DNA from: Trifolium pratense
Taxonomy: Eukaryota; Streptophyta; Magnoliopsida; Fabales; Fabaceae
DNA length: 64,000 nucleotides
Assembly (NCBI RefSeq): GCF_020283565.1
Contig: NC_060060.1
Coordinates: forward strand, 64,341,257 to 64,405,256
Direction of reading: 5' to 3'
Every line of letters begins with the position of its first letter. The first letter of the stretch is position 1. A model generated the notes under the pieces. That model worked only from the letters and a program-made list of their open reading frames with translations, did not search any database and was not told the origin of the DNA. The position numbers were made by a program, and so were the translations under genes. Below, piece by piece: positions 1 through 15,772 of this stretch.

Positions 1-344
1 CGAAAGAATTCGAGTTCGATTCAGAATCACAACGAGGATAATTTTTTGTCAAACTTTACTTATTTCTGTTAATAAAATTAAAAAAAAAACCTCTTCATTT
101 AAATAAAGATAGATACATAGAATAAAAATATTACTTTTGTTATTATTTTATTTCATGTGTCTATTTCTGCTCTCTAAATCGAAAAATGTCAATTAAATAC
201 AAAGAATTTTGTTCCATAGAAACATTATTGAAAAGATTGAAATTCGAATTTTGGAATATCTATTTCTTTACATTTATAGTGTCCGAGTCTAATCACCAAA
301 TTATTTTAAAAAAATAAAGAGAATCTAGTCTATCATATATCTAG

Positions 345-977
345 AGCTGTCGAAATTGGGCTAGCTCATTAGTCCACGAGCTTGGACGGATCAGACCTAA
401 AAAAACCTAGCCAAATGCAATCGGGCCTTCCGGCCCAAAAGCATATAGTCCAAATGAAAATTGGGCTGGGCCAGGCTATTCGCGTCGGCCCATTATAAAA
501 AAATTATGCCACTTTGTAAAAATAATAATAAAAAGATAAAAAATTATCATCTATTTGAAAATTTATTATAAAAATTATAGTTAAATGTGTAATCTTAATA
601 AAAAGGGTTATATTTACCTAAAAAATTAGGTTTATAATTTATTAAGTTGATTTTAATTTTTTATGAGGATCAAACTAGAGTTTAATTGATATTTAGTGTT
701 TGATGTAAAGATTATTTACACTCGCATACAAATATATCTCAATAAAATTGATAATTATGAGGAACTAATATATCAAAGTCATAGAAAAAAACATCAAGTA
801 AACGGAAAAAGAATAAAATGTAATGGGTGGGACCGACTCATTAGTCCACATGACTCATACGAGCCAAATCGGGCTCATTAACATGTAGCCAACAATTTGG
901 CCGGGCTAGACTGGCCTATATATAAGCTGGCCCACCAGGTTGGACCGGGCAAGCTGAGCCGGCCCATTTGACAGCTC
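345..977. mobile_element. MITE-like element with terminal inverted repeats
   Basis: The left end reads AGCTGTCGAAATTGGGCT and the right end, inverted, reads AGCTGTCAAATGGGCCGG. The two ends match over about 18 bases with a few differences. The interior is AT-rich apart from GC-rich ends containing repeated 'gggc' and 'gccc' words. No transposase frame is visible. A clear target-site duplication could not be fixed. The 'agctgtcaaa...gggc' terminus resembles hAT-type MITEs of dicots, but that assignment is only an impression. The rest of 1-1419 holds no recognisable gene. Confidence 0.5.
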
Positions 978-1419
978 TACATGTAATATGGCCATGAAAA
1001 CAACAAGCGATTGCTCCCCTCTTCAAGATGCTTGCACTTAGTGGTACATACATATATAGTGGAATACAAAATAATACAAACTAGACAGATTGTGAATGTG
1101 GACCTCAATAATCACTCAATCTCCATTGATATAATGTTGCTCAAGTGGGTGACTTTTGGGGTGGGAGAAAAAACTTCCAAAACAAAAGTACAAGTGATTC
1201 AAAAAAAGGTATTACGTTCAAAATTGAATGATAATTTACCATACAACTATGTTGTTCTCAGTAAAAAATGAATGATAATTTACCATATAGCAGAAATGAT
1301 CATAGCAAGTAGTATATGGTAAATTACCATAAGCTACTTAACAATGAACAAAAACTAAAGTAACAGATAAATAACATGAAAAAGAGACTTTCCAATTCCT
1401 TATAGCAACTAGTGATTCT

Positions 1420-5556
<4,137 letters not shown>

Positions 5557-8500
5557 TCACAACAAAGTGGGATATTTAGCATCTAAAAAGTCTCTAAGGG
5601 TACGAGCAGCTTTATGACCACCCATTATTTCAGCTAGCTTTTCCACCGGAAGAAGAGCAAGTTCTTCCAAACTCTTACACCCATCCATTATGGCTCTATA
5701 ATTAGAATCTGTAACACCTGGAAGTCGTCTTAGAAACTCCACAGCCGATGTATTGTAATTTTCCGCCCTGTGAATACAGCATTAAACCAATATCCCTTGA
5801 GCATGAAACAGGAGATTCGCCAGATTGGCTTTAAAATTATGGGAGAAAACAATTCATTAATGTTTTGTACAATTACCACAATTTATTATATGCAGGTTTA
5901 GATTCACTTCCCATAAACTCATGTTTTCATTTCATGTTTTGGTAGCACGAAGCTACCTTACAAGTTTAAACTATGGAAAAGCAACTCACCTCACGTCATT
6001 TTCCACAATTCCTTCTTCTGATGGAACACCCACTCTCATTGCTTTTGTTTCATCTGGTTCATCTTGATTTGCCTTCAGTGAAGCAAATATTTCAGAAGTA
6101 GCATGCAAACTTCGAGACCAGATTATTCGTAGTCGGGGAAAATGTAGAGCAAGCAACGACAACTTTGATATAATGCTATTGGGTGTCACATCATCACCAA
6201 TATCACCAGCAGACTGGAAAAGATATCCATGACAGATCAAATGTCATTCGCTATTCCAAAAAACAAATGCTAATCTAACCTATCCATGACAGTAAAAGCA
6301 GAAGATAAAGTTGTAAACTGGTCTGCAAACCTGAAATGAGAAGCTCTTATCCTGTGAAAACTCAATCAAGAGCACAGGTATCTTATAATATCGCGCCATT
6401 GTTTCCACCTGGGTGTATAGACGACCTGATGTGAAACTCTGGAAGAGATCTTGAATACTTTTTCTTTCCACACAAATTAATGGTGATAGGATATAGTCAC
6501 CAACTTCAAGGGTCACAGGAATTATGCGCATTCCCTTTTGATGAAGAATATTTGGAAGGCTGCTCATGAATTCCCTCATGTCCACAATGACCTGAAATGT
6601 TGAAATTCCCAAAATAATAAACTCCCTGGCAAATATGAGGCATAGAATATATAGACATCATAGATAAGAAAATATCACAAACCTGCATTTCCTTATCAAC
6701 CCCCTTTCTCCCACCTGCTTTTCTGGTTATTGAGTTCTGGGTAGTATTTAAATCTGAATCTAGGGTAGAATTCAATCCTAAACCATGCCCACTCTAATAA
6801 ACAGCAGGCCAAAAGCACCAGTTAGAAAAGAGATGAAAACAATGTAAGATGAAATTAGTATAGGCTGATCACTTTCCATGCCCACTCTTCCTATTCCTAT
6901 ACGGAAGGCAACCATATCAAGAACAATGGACCCAAGCGACAACCAGAAACAAAAACGAACAATAGAAGAGGGAAACAAACCCGGTCAACTGGAATCGTCA
7001 TCATAGATTTTTGCCTGATCAAAGATTCAAATGCTCCATTCTCTCTACGTATACTTGCCTCGAACTTCTGAACCTCAGTTGAATCTTCATAGAAAATAAA
7101 ATAAACCTTCAACCTTTTTGAGGGATTCTCAGCTTTGTATACTTCAATTTCTCTTACAAAGGTCATGTCTGGATGGTAAACAATGATTACAGAGGGCTTT
7201 AATATGTCCAGTATAGGCTGATCACTTTCTAGGGCATAAAAATGTACTGGCGGTAGTGACTTCCCATCTCTTCCCACTGCATCAGGACAGCTATGCCTCC
7301 GAAGAACCGTGTCTTCTACAGATATCCCCCCATGTTTGGTTTCACAAAATCTGCCAGCAATGACAGGACTAGTTTCACCCATATGGGCTTTATTTTTTGA
7401 ATCTGACGTCCCAGTTTTACCACTTGCCACTTCCTCCTTATTCTTACTCTGAACACCTGAGCCATCAATAACGATTGGGGCATTTCTATTTCCCAATTTT
7501 CTCTTTCCTTTTCGAACATGTCCACCCAAATCAGACTGAGGAGCATCTTCGACAACATGATTATTTTCAGCAAGATTTCGCAGTTTTGAAGCTGCTGCAA
7601 GAAGTGCATCATGCTCCTGCTTATTAATGCCGCTGGTTTCAGAATTCTTTGCGGGAGATATGGGAGTGACTCCATCAAGTATCCCAAAACCTTTAGGATC
7701 CGTTGGCTTCTTTTTCTTATGCACTACATCACGTAATTGTACCTTGTTTAGTAAGTACTTCTTCCATTCGTCTCTCATGACCTTCACAAATACAAAACAA
7801 TAGACAAAACAGGGAAGTCAGTTTCTTCATGTCATATAGACTATCAACCAGAACAAACTATCAGGGAACAAAGACTAGCAAACTTTGATCATAATCACAA
7901 AAAAGTAAAGCATTAAGCTATATACAAAAGAAACATATAAAACTAAAAGTAAAGAGAAGAAGTATTGAAGATGAGGAGAGAGGAAAAAAAACAGTTTCAA
8001 TGGCCTCACAGCCTTTTGCTACATACTACAGTCAGTACAAGTGAACATTCAATCACTGTCAATAAAGTTGAACGCATGAGTTGCCAACATTCAGTCAATC
8101 GTTGCTACAGATTGAAGCTAAGAAACCTAGTCTAGTAAAGCAAGGTTATTTCTATCCACAAATTTAATAAAATTGAAGAGCAATTATTTGTCCCGTTATG
8201 TTATTACCACTTTGTCTGGAATCTATGATAATCATCACACACAGCCATGAAAAGAACCAAAGACCAAAGCTCATAGGCTAAATCGTGATTTGCAAATTTT
8301 GTGCATTCAAATTTCCCTCTAAAATCTTCTATTAACCTAATTATTCAAAATTGCCATCAACAATGCAAATTCCTTATTATATTGCCTTTTCAATTCATAA
8401 TATTTCAAAAGAATCAAACTATCAGAACAAACTCTTATTAAGTTTTTCAGCATAAAATTGGTTTGAATAAGTTTGGCTATGTGCAATGAAGCTGATGAGC

Positions 8501-10619
8501 TACTAGACCATACAAAATTAACTACTGTCACTGACCAAGTGAGGAATTCCACTCAGATCACACCTTATTATATAAGATTACAAAAAAAAAAAAGACAACC
8601 TTTTTCGGACTGTTGGTGATGCATTCTTCAAGCTGCAAGCACGACCTTTCATCTTTACATGCCACTAATACAATGCCATTGTCGGTGTCTTCGCCTTCAG
8701 CCAACACTTCTTCCCTCAACATGCCTTGCTTTTGCCGTTCCTCCTCTACCTCTTCAAGAATATCCTATAATGATATGATCAAATCAAGATTCAGCCCAAA
8801 ATATCCAACATTTATCAAATTCAACTATTTTCCCAAAACCCACTTTAGGTCATCCTATTTCGTAAATCACAATGAACTAGAAAAATACTAGTCAAATCAA
8901 AATGATGTCAAACTATTGTTTGTCTCACATCAATTATCAAATCAAATAAAACGAAGATAACCCAAAGACTTTCTTCTGGAATAGGAACTCACTGACTCAC
9001 ACGTAAGACCTTCCACTTTGGTGCTTCTTCCAAGACTTCCTCCAAAACTATGCCATGATTTGAACTGGTTGAGGAATCAACATCAGCTGCCACACAAGTA
9101 TCCAAAGTAAAATTAGGCAGAAAAAACAAATGCCACCATCAGTTTGGTGCGGCACATCTCATTTCCCTTCTTTCTCTTTTTACATTTTAAAGGATAGCTT
9201 TTCATTTAATTTAGCAAAGCCACAAAATCACAGCCTATGCTAGATTAAAGCACCAAAAAAAACATAATAATAAGTTATTACCTTCTTCAGTTTCTTTGTT
9301 ATCCCCCTTGACTTTTTTTTTTTTGTTTTTGACACCCTTACTAGACTCGTTCAATTTCACACCATCTGACCTCACAAGATGATAAACACGTTTCTTTGCA
9401 TAGTCAAATATCTTATAGCTCGCCTCTGCAAATATCCAAACAGATCGAAAACTCTCTGACACTCTAAGTGTATCCAAATATTTCAAGTATGTCACCGCAT
9501 CATACCTATCAGAAAAACGACACACAACAATCAGCACCTATAATAATAAAAAAAGGTCTACAACCGCAATCTAGTCTACGACATCAAGGTTTTTACTGTC
9601 CCTACAACCACAACTGACCCTAATTTTCCACACTATGAAGAATTACAAAACAACTATTACTACAACTGCATTTTAAAACCTTAATAAGCAGCGACATTAT
9701 AGAATAAACGCATTCAGACGCAATGAGAGAACAAACAGCAAAAGAACCTGACTAGATAATCCAACAACTTCCTCAACGTCTTAAGATCAGAAACAAGCTG
9801 CTTAGTCTTCTTCCCCAAGGTATGCCAAATTGGATCCAACTGTCTCCTCACAATCTCATCAAAAGACTTAAACAACCCATTCTCCACCGTCAAATCCTCG
9901 ACATCAACCTTATTTGTCTTTCTCATCTCCTTCAAACACGCATCCATAACCTCAATAATAGCCTTCTGAATCCCCACCATATACTTACTCATCGGAACCC
10001 TAATATCCACAACATCCGGTGGATCCCTCTCAAGCTCCTGCGAAACATAAACCTGAAACCTCGGCCATAAATGCATCTTCCTTATATGCAAACACTTCAA
10101 AGTCCTCTCCGCCTTCGCGAAACCAGAAACCATCGCCTGCGGCCTATCGGAGAAAACACGAATAAATGCATCACGGTTAACGGAACGGAAAATCCTAACA
10201 ATAAAAGCTTCAGTAGAAGTTTCAGAAATCGAATGAGCGTTGAGAATAATAAGTCCGGAAATCGTTGATGTAGGTAGTTTTTTCGTGAGAAGATCAACGA
10301 TTAGGATTCGAGGAGTGATGAAAAAGACGGAACCGGATGTGTAGAGAGAGTGACGGTGGTGAATGGGGAGATCGGCGGTGATTTCGGCGGGGATTTGATA
10401 GAATTGGGGGTTTAGGGTTTTGAGATGGAAATTGATTTTGGATTTGAGAGTGGAGGAAGGAGGAGATAGAATGAGGAGTGTTCCTTGTGAAGATGAATGG
10501 AGAAGGAGAAGAGATGATATGAGTTTGGATAGAGAGAGACCTGAAGAGAGAATAACGAGACCGCCATTGGTATCTTCTAGAAGCTCTGTGATTATGTGTT
10601 CGTGAAATTGAAGAACCAT
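5557..10619 (-). CDS. UVH1: DNA repair endonuclease XPF / RAD1 / UVH1
   Basis: This is the catalytic subunit of the XPF-ERCC1 structure-specific nuclease, which makes the 5' cut in nucleotide-excision repair and acts in recombination. Nine minus-strand exons: 9748-10619, 9282-9505, 9001-9086, 8600-8764, 6981-7781, 6683-6793, 6331-6591, 5990-6213 and 5557-5767. They sum to 2955 nt, giving 984 aa, slightly longer than the Arabidopsis protein. Exon 1 holds the degenerate helicase-like domain. Exon 5 has a variable basic/acidic linker. Exon 7 holds the ERCC4 nuclease signature, GDY near 784 and VERKS near 794 with D801 (GDXnERKX3D). Exon 9 holds the tandem helix-hairpin-helix (LPGVTDSNY) and ends DAKYPTLL. 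The start [16 protein letters not shown] aligns with known plant N-termini. An in-frame Met at 10736 would add 39 residues and is less likely. No disabling mutation is seen. Confidence 0.95.
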
Positions 10620-10984
10620 TGATGATGATGATGATGGTAGTGGATGCAAATTTTCTACTTCAATTTGTGAAACGATACTATGATTTTGTATAATTCTTTG
10701 GTTTGAAATTGAAAAACTCGAATGAACTTGTTGCATTGGAAGGAAATTTCAACTGGAAAACCAACCGCGAAATCAACCCCGCGAAATTGTTCATTTGGGC
10801 TGGAAGTGTTGTTTGGGTTGCCATGCACACTATTTGAGGCCCATTAAGAAATGTATTGGTAATGCTATTAGTACTCTGGTTTTTTGCTTATACACCTTAT
10901 TCCTATTAGGAAGACTATTGTGTGGTGTGCCCATTATTATTCATAATTCTACGTTTTAAAGAGACTCTTAAGTCTGATTTTTCT

Positions 10985-11470
10985 CCAACAAAATAGTATC
11001 AAGGCTTGATTGGTTCGTTTTGTATATATAAATGGAGAAAAATCAAGAGGTTAATATGATTAAACTCAACTCCTTGCATGCTTTGAAAAACTCTAATGAA
11101 GACTTGTTATACACCGAATACTTGCATGATTCTATTGTCTGTTACTTTGTTATATCCAAGGATACTTCTAATGTTGATTAGAAGAAGATGAATAGAAAGA
11201 TAGTTGCTATAATTAGACAGGATTTATGTATGTATTTTTATGGTGACCCTACGGTAGTATTAGAGTCAATGGTTACCGGCTCCTTGTATCAAAAGTCGTC
11301 TTGATCAAGGTGTTCAAACGACGTGTCCTGTTGATGGATCCAGCGGCAGTGCAAGTGTGAGTTGAGTCTCAAATTATAAAAAAAATGGATAGACTTACAC
11401 TTGAGGTGGAGAATTTTGATATTTCAAGTGTGAGTTGAGTCTCACATTGGATGAAAAAGTGATAGAATTT
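10985..11470 (+). pseudogene. Decayed Ty1/copia fragment (PBS-like site, gag N-terminus, LTR pieces)
   Basis: TAGTATCAAGGC near 10993 resembles a primer-binding site for initiator tRNA-Met. A frame from about 11033 then reads like a copia gag N-terminus (NSNEDLLYTEYLHDSI, later KKMNRKIVAIIRQ) with an in-frame stop between these parts. The phrase AAGTGTGAGTTGAGTCTCA occurs twice, near 11350 and 11430, and is typical of copia LTR borders in legumes. No intact frame remains. Confidence 0.5.
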
Positions 11471-11639
11471 GTAAACCTAATACCTTAAAAAAAAACAATT
11501 TGACAAAATAATATCTTAAAATTTAAAATTAAAATATGTGTCAAATTCACTTATGTGATTGACTTGTGATAATTTATGAACTCCCTTGTAATCTAACAAG
11601 TCCAACCCAAAACACGATAAAAAAGTAAAATTTGTGTAA

Positions 11640-11640
<1 letters not shown>

Positions 11641-11722
<82 letters not shown>
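11641..11722. repeat. (TA)n microsatellite
   Basis: About 82 bp of uninterrupted TA dinucleotide, directly adjoining the left end of the long-TIR element. Open frames here are artefacts of the repeat. Confidence 0.95.
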
Positions 11723-11725
<3 letters not shown>

Positions 11726-13982
11726 GGCTGCTAATTTAGACCCAGTTGGGTCTAAATTAGCAAGGTGCACCTTTTGAGTTGGACAAAAATACCCATTTTT
11801 TAATTTTTTGGAAGAATAGAGCAACAGGGGCATTTCTGTAATTTTATGCAACAGTACGCGCGCCCCCACTTCTTTTTCCCCCCCCAGGACACGTGTCACG
11901 CTGTTATTTGCCAAAACCAAAGCGCGTGTACCACACGCGCCGACAGGCGCGAGTGGCTGAAGCCCAATCGCGGAGAGAGAAGCCTTTTTAAAAAGGCAGG
12001 CCACGTGTCACTCTTTCATTGGCTGCGTTAATTTTTTTTCATTTAATACTTTAAACTCGATTATTTCGTCGTAAATTAATTTTTTATTTTTTAATTTTTA
12101 TACCAAAATTCATAATTTTTTTTTCTCTACAAATAGAGACTTGGTTCGTTTGATTTGGACACCGAAAAAAAAACGCGATTTTTCACTACTTTAAACTCGA
12201 TTATTTCGTCGTAAATTAATTTTTTATTTTTTATTTTTTATACCAAAATTCATAATTTTTTTTTCTCTACAAATAGAGACTTGGTTCGTTTGATTTGGAC
12301 ACAGAAAAAAAAAACCCAATTTTTCACTACCTTAATCTCATCAAATAACTAATAATCAACTTACTGAAACCATCCTACCAGGAAAATGGTTTCAGATTAC
12401 AACTCTCTGAAACCATTGTACCAGATAAATGGTTTCAGAAGCAAACACAATTAATAAATTACTCACTGAAACCATTCTACCAGTAAAATGGTTTCAGAGT
12501 ACAACTATGTGCAACCATTCTACAAGCTAAATGGTTTCAGAAGCAAATAACTAATAATCAACTTACTGAAACCATTCTACCAGCAAAATGGTTACAGATT
12601 ACAACTCTCTGAAACCATTGTACCAGATAAATGGTTTCAGAAGCAAACACAATTAATAAATTACTCACTGAAACCATTCTACCAGTAAAATGGTTTCAGA
12701 ATACAACTATGTGCAACCATTCTACAAGCTAAATGGTTTCAGAAGCAAATAACTAATAATCAACTTACTGAAACCATTCTACCAGCAAAATGGTTTCAGA
12801 TTACAACTCTCTGAAACCATTGTACCAGATAAATGGTTTCAGAAGCAAACACAATTAATAAATTACTCACTGAAACCATTCTACCAGTAAAATGGTTTCA
12901 GAATACAACTATGTGCAACCATTCTACAAGCTAAATGGTTTCAGAAGCAAATAACTAATAATCAACTTACTGAAACCATTCTACCAGCAAAATGGTTTCA
13001 GATTACAACTCTCTGAAACCATTGTACCAGATAAATGGTTTCAGAAGCAAACACAATTAATAAATTACTCACTGAAACCATTCTACCAGTAAAATGGTTT
13101 CAGAATACAACTATGTGCAACCATTCTACAAGCTAAATGGTTTCAGAAGCAAATAACTAATAATCAACTTACTGAAACCATTCTACCAGCAAAATGGTTT
13201 CAGATTACAACTCTCTGAAACCATTGTACCAGATAAATGGTTTCAGAAGCAAACATTAGTTTTTAATTATCGTTTTATCTCATTTAAGGTAGTGAAAAAT
13301 TGCGTTTTTTTTTTTCGGTGTCCAAATCGAACGAACCAAATCTCTATTTGTAGAGAAAAAAAAATTATGAATTTTGGTATAAAAAATAAAAAATAAAAAA
13401 TTAATTTACGACGAAATAATCGAGTTTAAAGTAGTGAAAAATTGCGTTTTTTTTTCGGTGTCCAAATCAAACAAACCAAGTCTCTATTTGTAGAGAAAAA
13501 AAAATTATGAATTTTGGTATAAAAATTAAAAAATAAAAAATTAATTTACGATGAAATAATCGAGTTTAAAGCATAAAATGGAAAAAATCACGCAGACCCA
13601 TTCATATGCTGACACGTGGCTGCCTTTTTCAAAAGTAAAATTTTCTCTCTCCAGCTTATAATCTAGTGTGGCGCAGACAAGATGGTAGGATGATCTGGGC
13701 TGTCTGATCAATCAGACAGCCTTAATGAGATCACATCTTGGCTGTCTGATGGAAATCAACGGTCTGTAACCATGGTCCTTCCGTACGCGCGCGACACTGG
13801 ATCCACGTCTATTAATTTTTAAGAAGGTGGGGGCGCGTGTCATTATTTTTTTTTTTATGTAAAATTACAGAAATGCCCCTGTTGCTCTATTCTTTCAAAA
13901 ATTAAAAGAATGGGTATTTTGGTCCAACTCAAAAGGTGCACCTTGCTAACTTAGACCTAACTAGGGTCTAAGTTAGAAAACC

Positions 13983-13984
<2 letters not shown>
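11723..13984. mobile_element. Non-autonomous DNA element with long, internally duplicated inverted repeats, in a (TA)n target
   Basis: The left terminus GGGGGCTGCTAATTTAGACC and the inverted right terminus GGGGTTTTCTAACTTAGACC begin matching arms. These continue through AGCAAGGTGCACCTTTTGAG and AGAGCAACAGGGGCATTTCT for roughly 150 bp. Further in, a segment of about 125 bp containing CTACAAATAGAGACTTGG occurs twice in tandem on the left (12050-12180, 12185-12330) and twice inverted on the right (13280-13430, 13435-13575). A 202-bp satellite fills the centre. No transposase frame exists. (TA)n lies on both sides, so the exact duplication cannot be read. The setting recalls MITEs that insert in (TA)n tracts; the superfamily is unresolved. 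Confidence 0.8.
12342..13256. repeat. 202-bp tandem satellite of hairpin-forming units, about 4.5 copies
   Basis: The phrase CAAATAACTAATAATCAACT recurs at 12342, 12544, 12746, 12948 and 13150, exactly 202 bp apart. The last copy is partial and stops near 13256. Each unit contains four short near-palindromes of the form GAAACCAT-N10-ATGGTTTC (one arm reads GCAACCAT), so each unit could fold into a row of hairpins. The copies differ by only a few bases, which suggests recent expansion or homogenisation. Confidence 0.95.

Positions 13985-13986
<2 letters not shown>

Positions 13987-14019
<33 letters not shown>
13987..14019. repeat. (TA)n microsatellite, right side of the long-TIR element
   Basis: About 33 bp of TA repeat follows the element's right terminus AACCCC. 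With the tract on the left side, it shows that the element occupies a TA microsatellite. Confidence 0.9.
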
Positions 14020-14022
<3 letters not shown>

Positions 14023-14221
14023 CTTTGAAGGGTAGCTAGGAAGTAAACCCAATCGAATTCATTTGTTCGGACAATTAATTCGAACTAAAATATTTTTATT
14101 TTTAAATTCTTTAAACTATGTCTTGAAGACATTTCTTAGCAGGACACTATCGATATTAAAAAAATAATAGAATTTCCGGGAAGCTTAGAAACGTGGGCGC
14201 ACCGAAACATGAAAAAATACA

Positions 14222-14612
14222 CACGTGAAAAACAGTTTCTTACTTTGTTATTAAAACATTTAAAGATTATTTTAATGAGTTCCAAAGAGATATTTTGAGA
14301 TGAAAAGGAAATATCAGAATCATTAGATAGATAACCTTTACCTTTAGCCAAAGAGATCAAAGCAAATAAAATAAACAAATAACACGTGCTTGGATGTACT
14401 ACACTACAGTCACCATACCCAAAACAAAACACAAGTTATTATTCAATTCAGTACAATGAAATGAATGAACCACATCAAAGGATGTGGACTTTCCAACACC
14501 TCTATAAGTGTCTGTCATGTCCCAAAAAAAACAACTGTTTTAATTACTTCAAAAACAATACACACATAAAACACGTGTGTTCTTTTAACTCCTCACATTC
14601 AAAACTATATAG
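14222..14612 (+). promoter_or_regulatory. JAZ upstream region: three G-boxes and a TATA-like box
   Basis: CACGTG occurs at 14222-14227, 14383-14388 and 14572-14577, all within 450 bp of the JAZ start codon. A TATATAG-like box at 14606-14612 lies about 60 bp before the ATG. G-boxes are the binding sites of MYC2-type bHLH factors, which switch on JAZ genes in jasmonate feedback. That link is family knowledge; the sites themselves are seen directly. Confidence 0.6.
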
Positions 14613-14671
14613 AAGATATCCCTCTTCACTCCTTCAACTTATTTCAAACCAAACACAACCTTACACTTAAT

Positions 14672-15772
14672 ATGAATTTTCAACAACTTCCTCATCTCTT
14701 TCTACAAGAGATTCCTAACTTAGGAGGAGGAACTTTCAGTGTAATGAAGGGTATTAAGAAGGAAGAAGCTAGATGCGCACAAATGACAATTTTTTATGAT
14801 GGGAAAGTGATTGTTCTTGATGATGTTCCAGCTGAAAAAGCTAAGGATATTATGGTCTTTTCCACTAACAACTATGCTGTTTATCCCTCATTTCTTGGTG
14901 GAAACTCTGGCAATAAGACTATTCATGTACCATCTACAGTACCACCTGTTATTTATGGTAAATTCTTTTTTTGGATATACAATGTTTTAGAGGATATGCT
15001 TGATTTGTATAATATGGATTTATTTTGTGTGTTTTTCATTCATGACTTTTGTTTTTATATATTCAGATTTACCGATGACTAGGAAAGCTTCACTTCATCG
15101 ATTCTTGGAGAAAAGGAAGAATAGGTAAACCAAATCTCTCTCAATCAAACGAGGAACTTAAATTCAAAGTATTGATTGTTTGATCTTTGTCAATAGAATT
15201 CACTTATTGAAAAGAAAAAAAAAACTCAAAGCTCAAGACAATTAAGATCTAGATGGGGCTTTTTAGTAAAGATCCATGAATATACACAACATGTCGATAC
15301 TGGTAATAATTTGAAGAAAAAAATTTAATGATTAAATGTAATTACATGGACATGCTGACACATGTCATACAGTAGACACGAATTCAATGTAAAGTGTCAC
15401 TGTTACATAGATTAAGATAAGTCGGTTTTGCAGTATTGAGTTTGATACAAAACTTATTTGTGACATGAGAGCTTATCCTATATTGATCGGTGTTTGTGAA
15501 GTTAAGTAAGTCTCAAACCTAAGTAGAGTGATAGATTATAACAATGTCTTAAGCTATATATGGCTGGAGTTTTCTATTATGATGTTTGAGATTCATACTA
15601 ACTGATATTTTGTTTATGTTTCTACAGAATTGCTGCAAGGGCACCATATCAAGCAACTTATCAAGCAGCAACCCTTAATAAGACAATTGATGAATCCATG
15701 GCATGGCTCTCCTTGACACCACAATCACCACAACACAAATCTGAGTGTAGCTCCACTGCAATGTTATTTTAA
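14672..15772 (+). CDS. JAZ: JAZ/TIFY jasmonate-signalling repressor, short form
   Basis: JAZ proteins bind MYC factors in the nucleus and repress jasmonate responses until COI1 targets them for destruction. Three exons: 14672-14957, 15067-15124 and 15628-15772, 489 nt, 162 aa. The TIFY domain runs about 38-64 (TIFYDGK at 39-45). The Jas motif runs about 96-123, from DLPMTRKASLHRFLEKRK to APYQ. The degron core reads LPMTRK where LPIARR is canonical in JAZ1-type proteins. Intron 2 splits the Jas motif before its X5PY end, the conserved 'Jas intron' position. Retaining it would place TAA right after Arg115. The N-terminus is short, with no obvious EAR motif. Three G-boxes lie upstream. Intron 2 contains a MITE relative. 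Which JAZ subgroup it belongs to is uncertain. Confidence 0.92.
15265..15395. mobile_element. MITE remnant in JAZ intron 2
   Basis: A stretch with ACATGTCGATACTGGTAATA, TAAATGTAATTACATGGACA, GCTGACACATGTC and CAATGTAAAGTGTC has the order of words seen in the repeat at 17220-17385. It is diverged and the ends are not defined. It lies inside the Jas intron. Confidence 0.4.

Noticed and set aside
10697..10736. Upstream in-frame Met for XPF (39 extra residues)
   Set aside because: The extra sequence is low-complexity, and homologues begin at the equivalent of [10 protein letters not shown] at 10619.
11516..12004. 162-codon open frame rich in Ile-Tyr
   Set aside because: It is created by the (TA)n tract and the element border; no codon bias or domain.
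12342..13256. Regular 202-bp spaced repeats reminiscent of a CRISPR array
   Set aside because: Repeats and intervening sequence are both conserved, the unit is a plain tandem satellite, and the genome is a plant nucleus.
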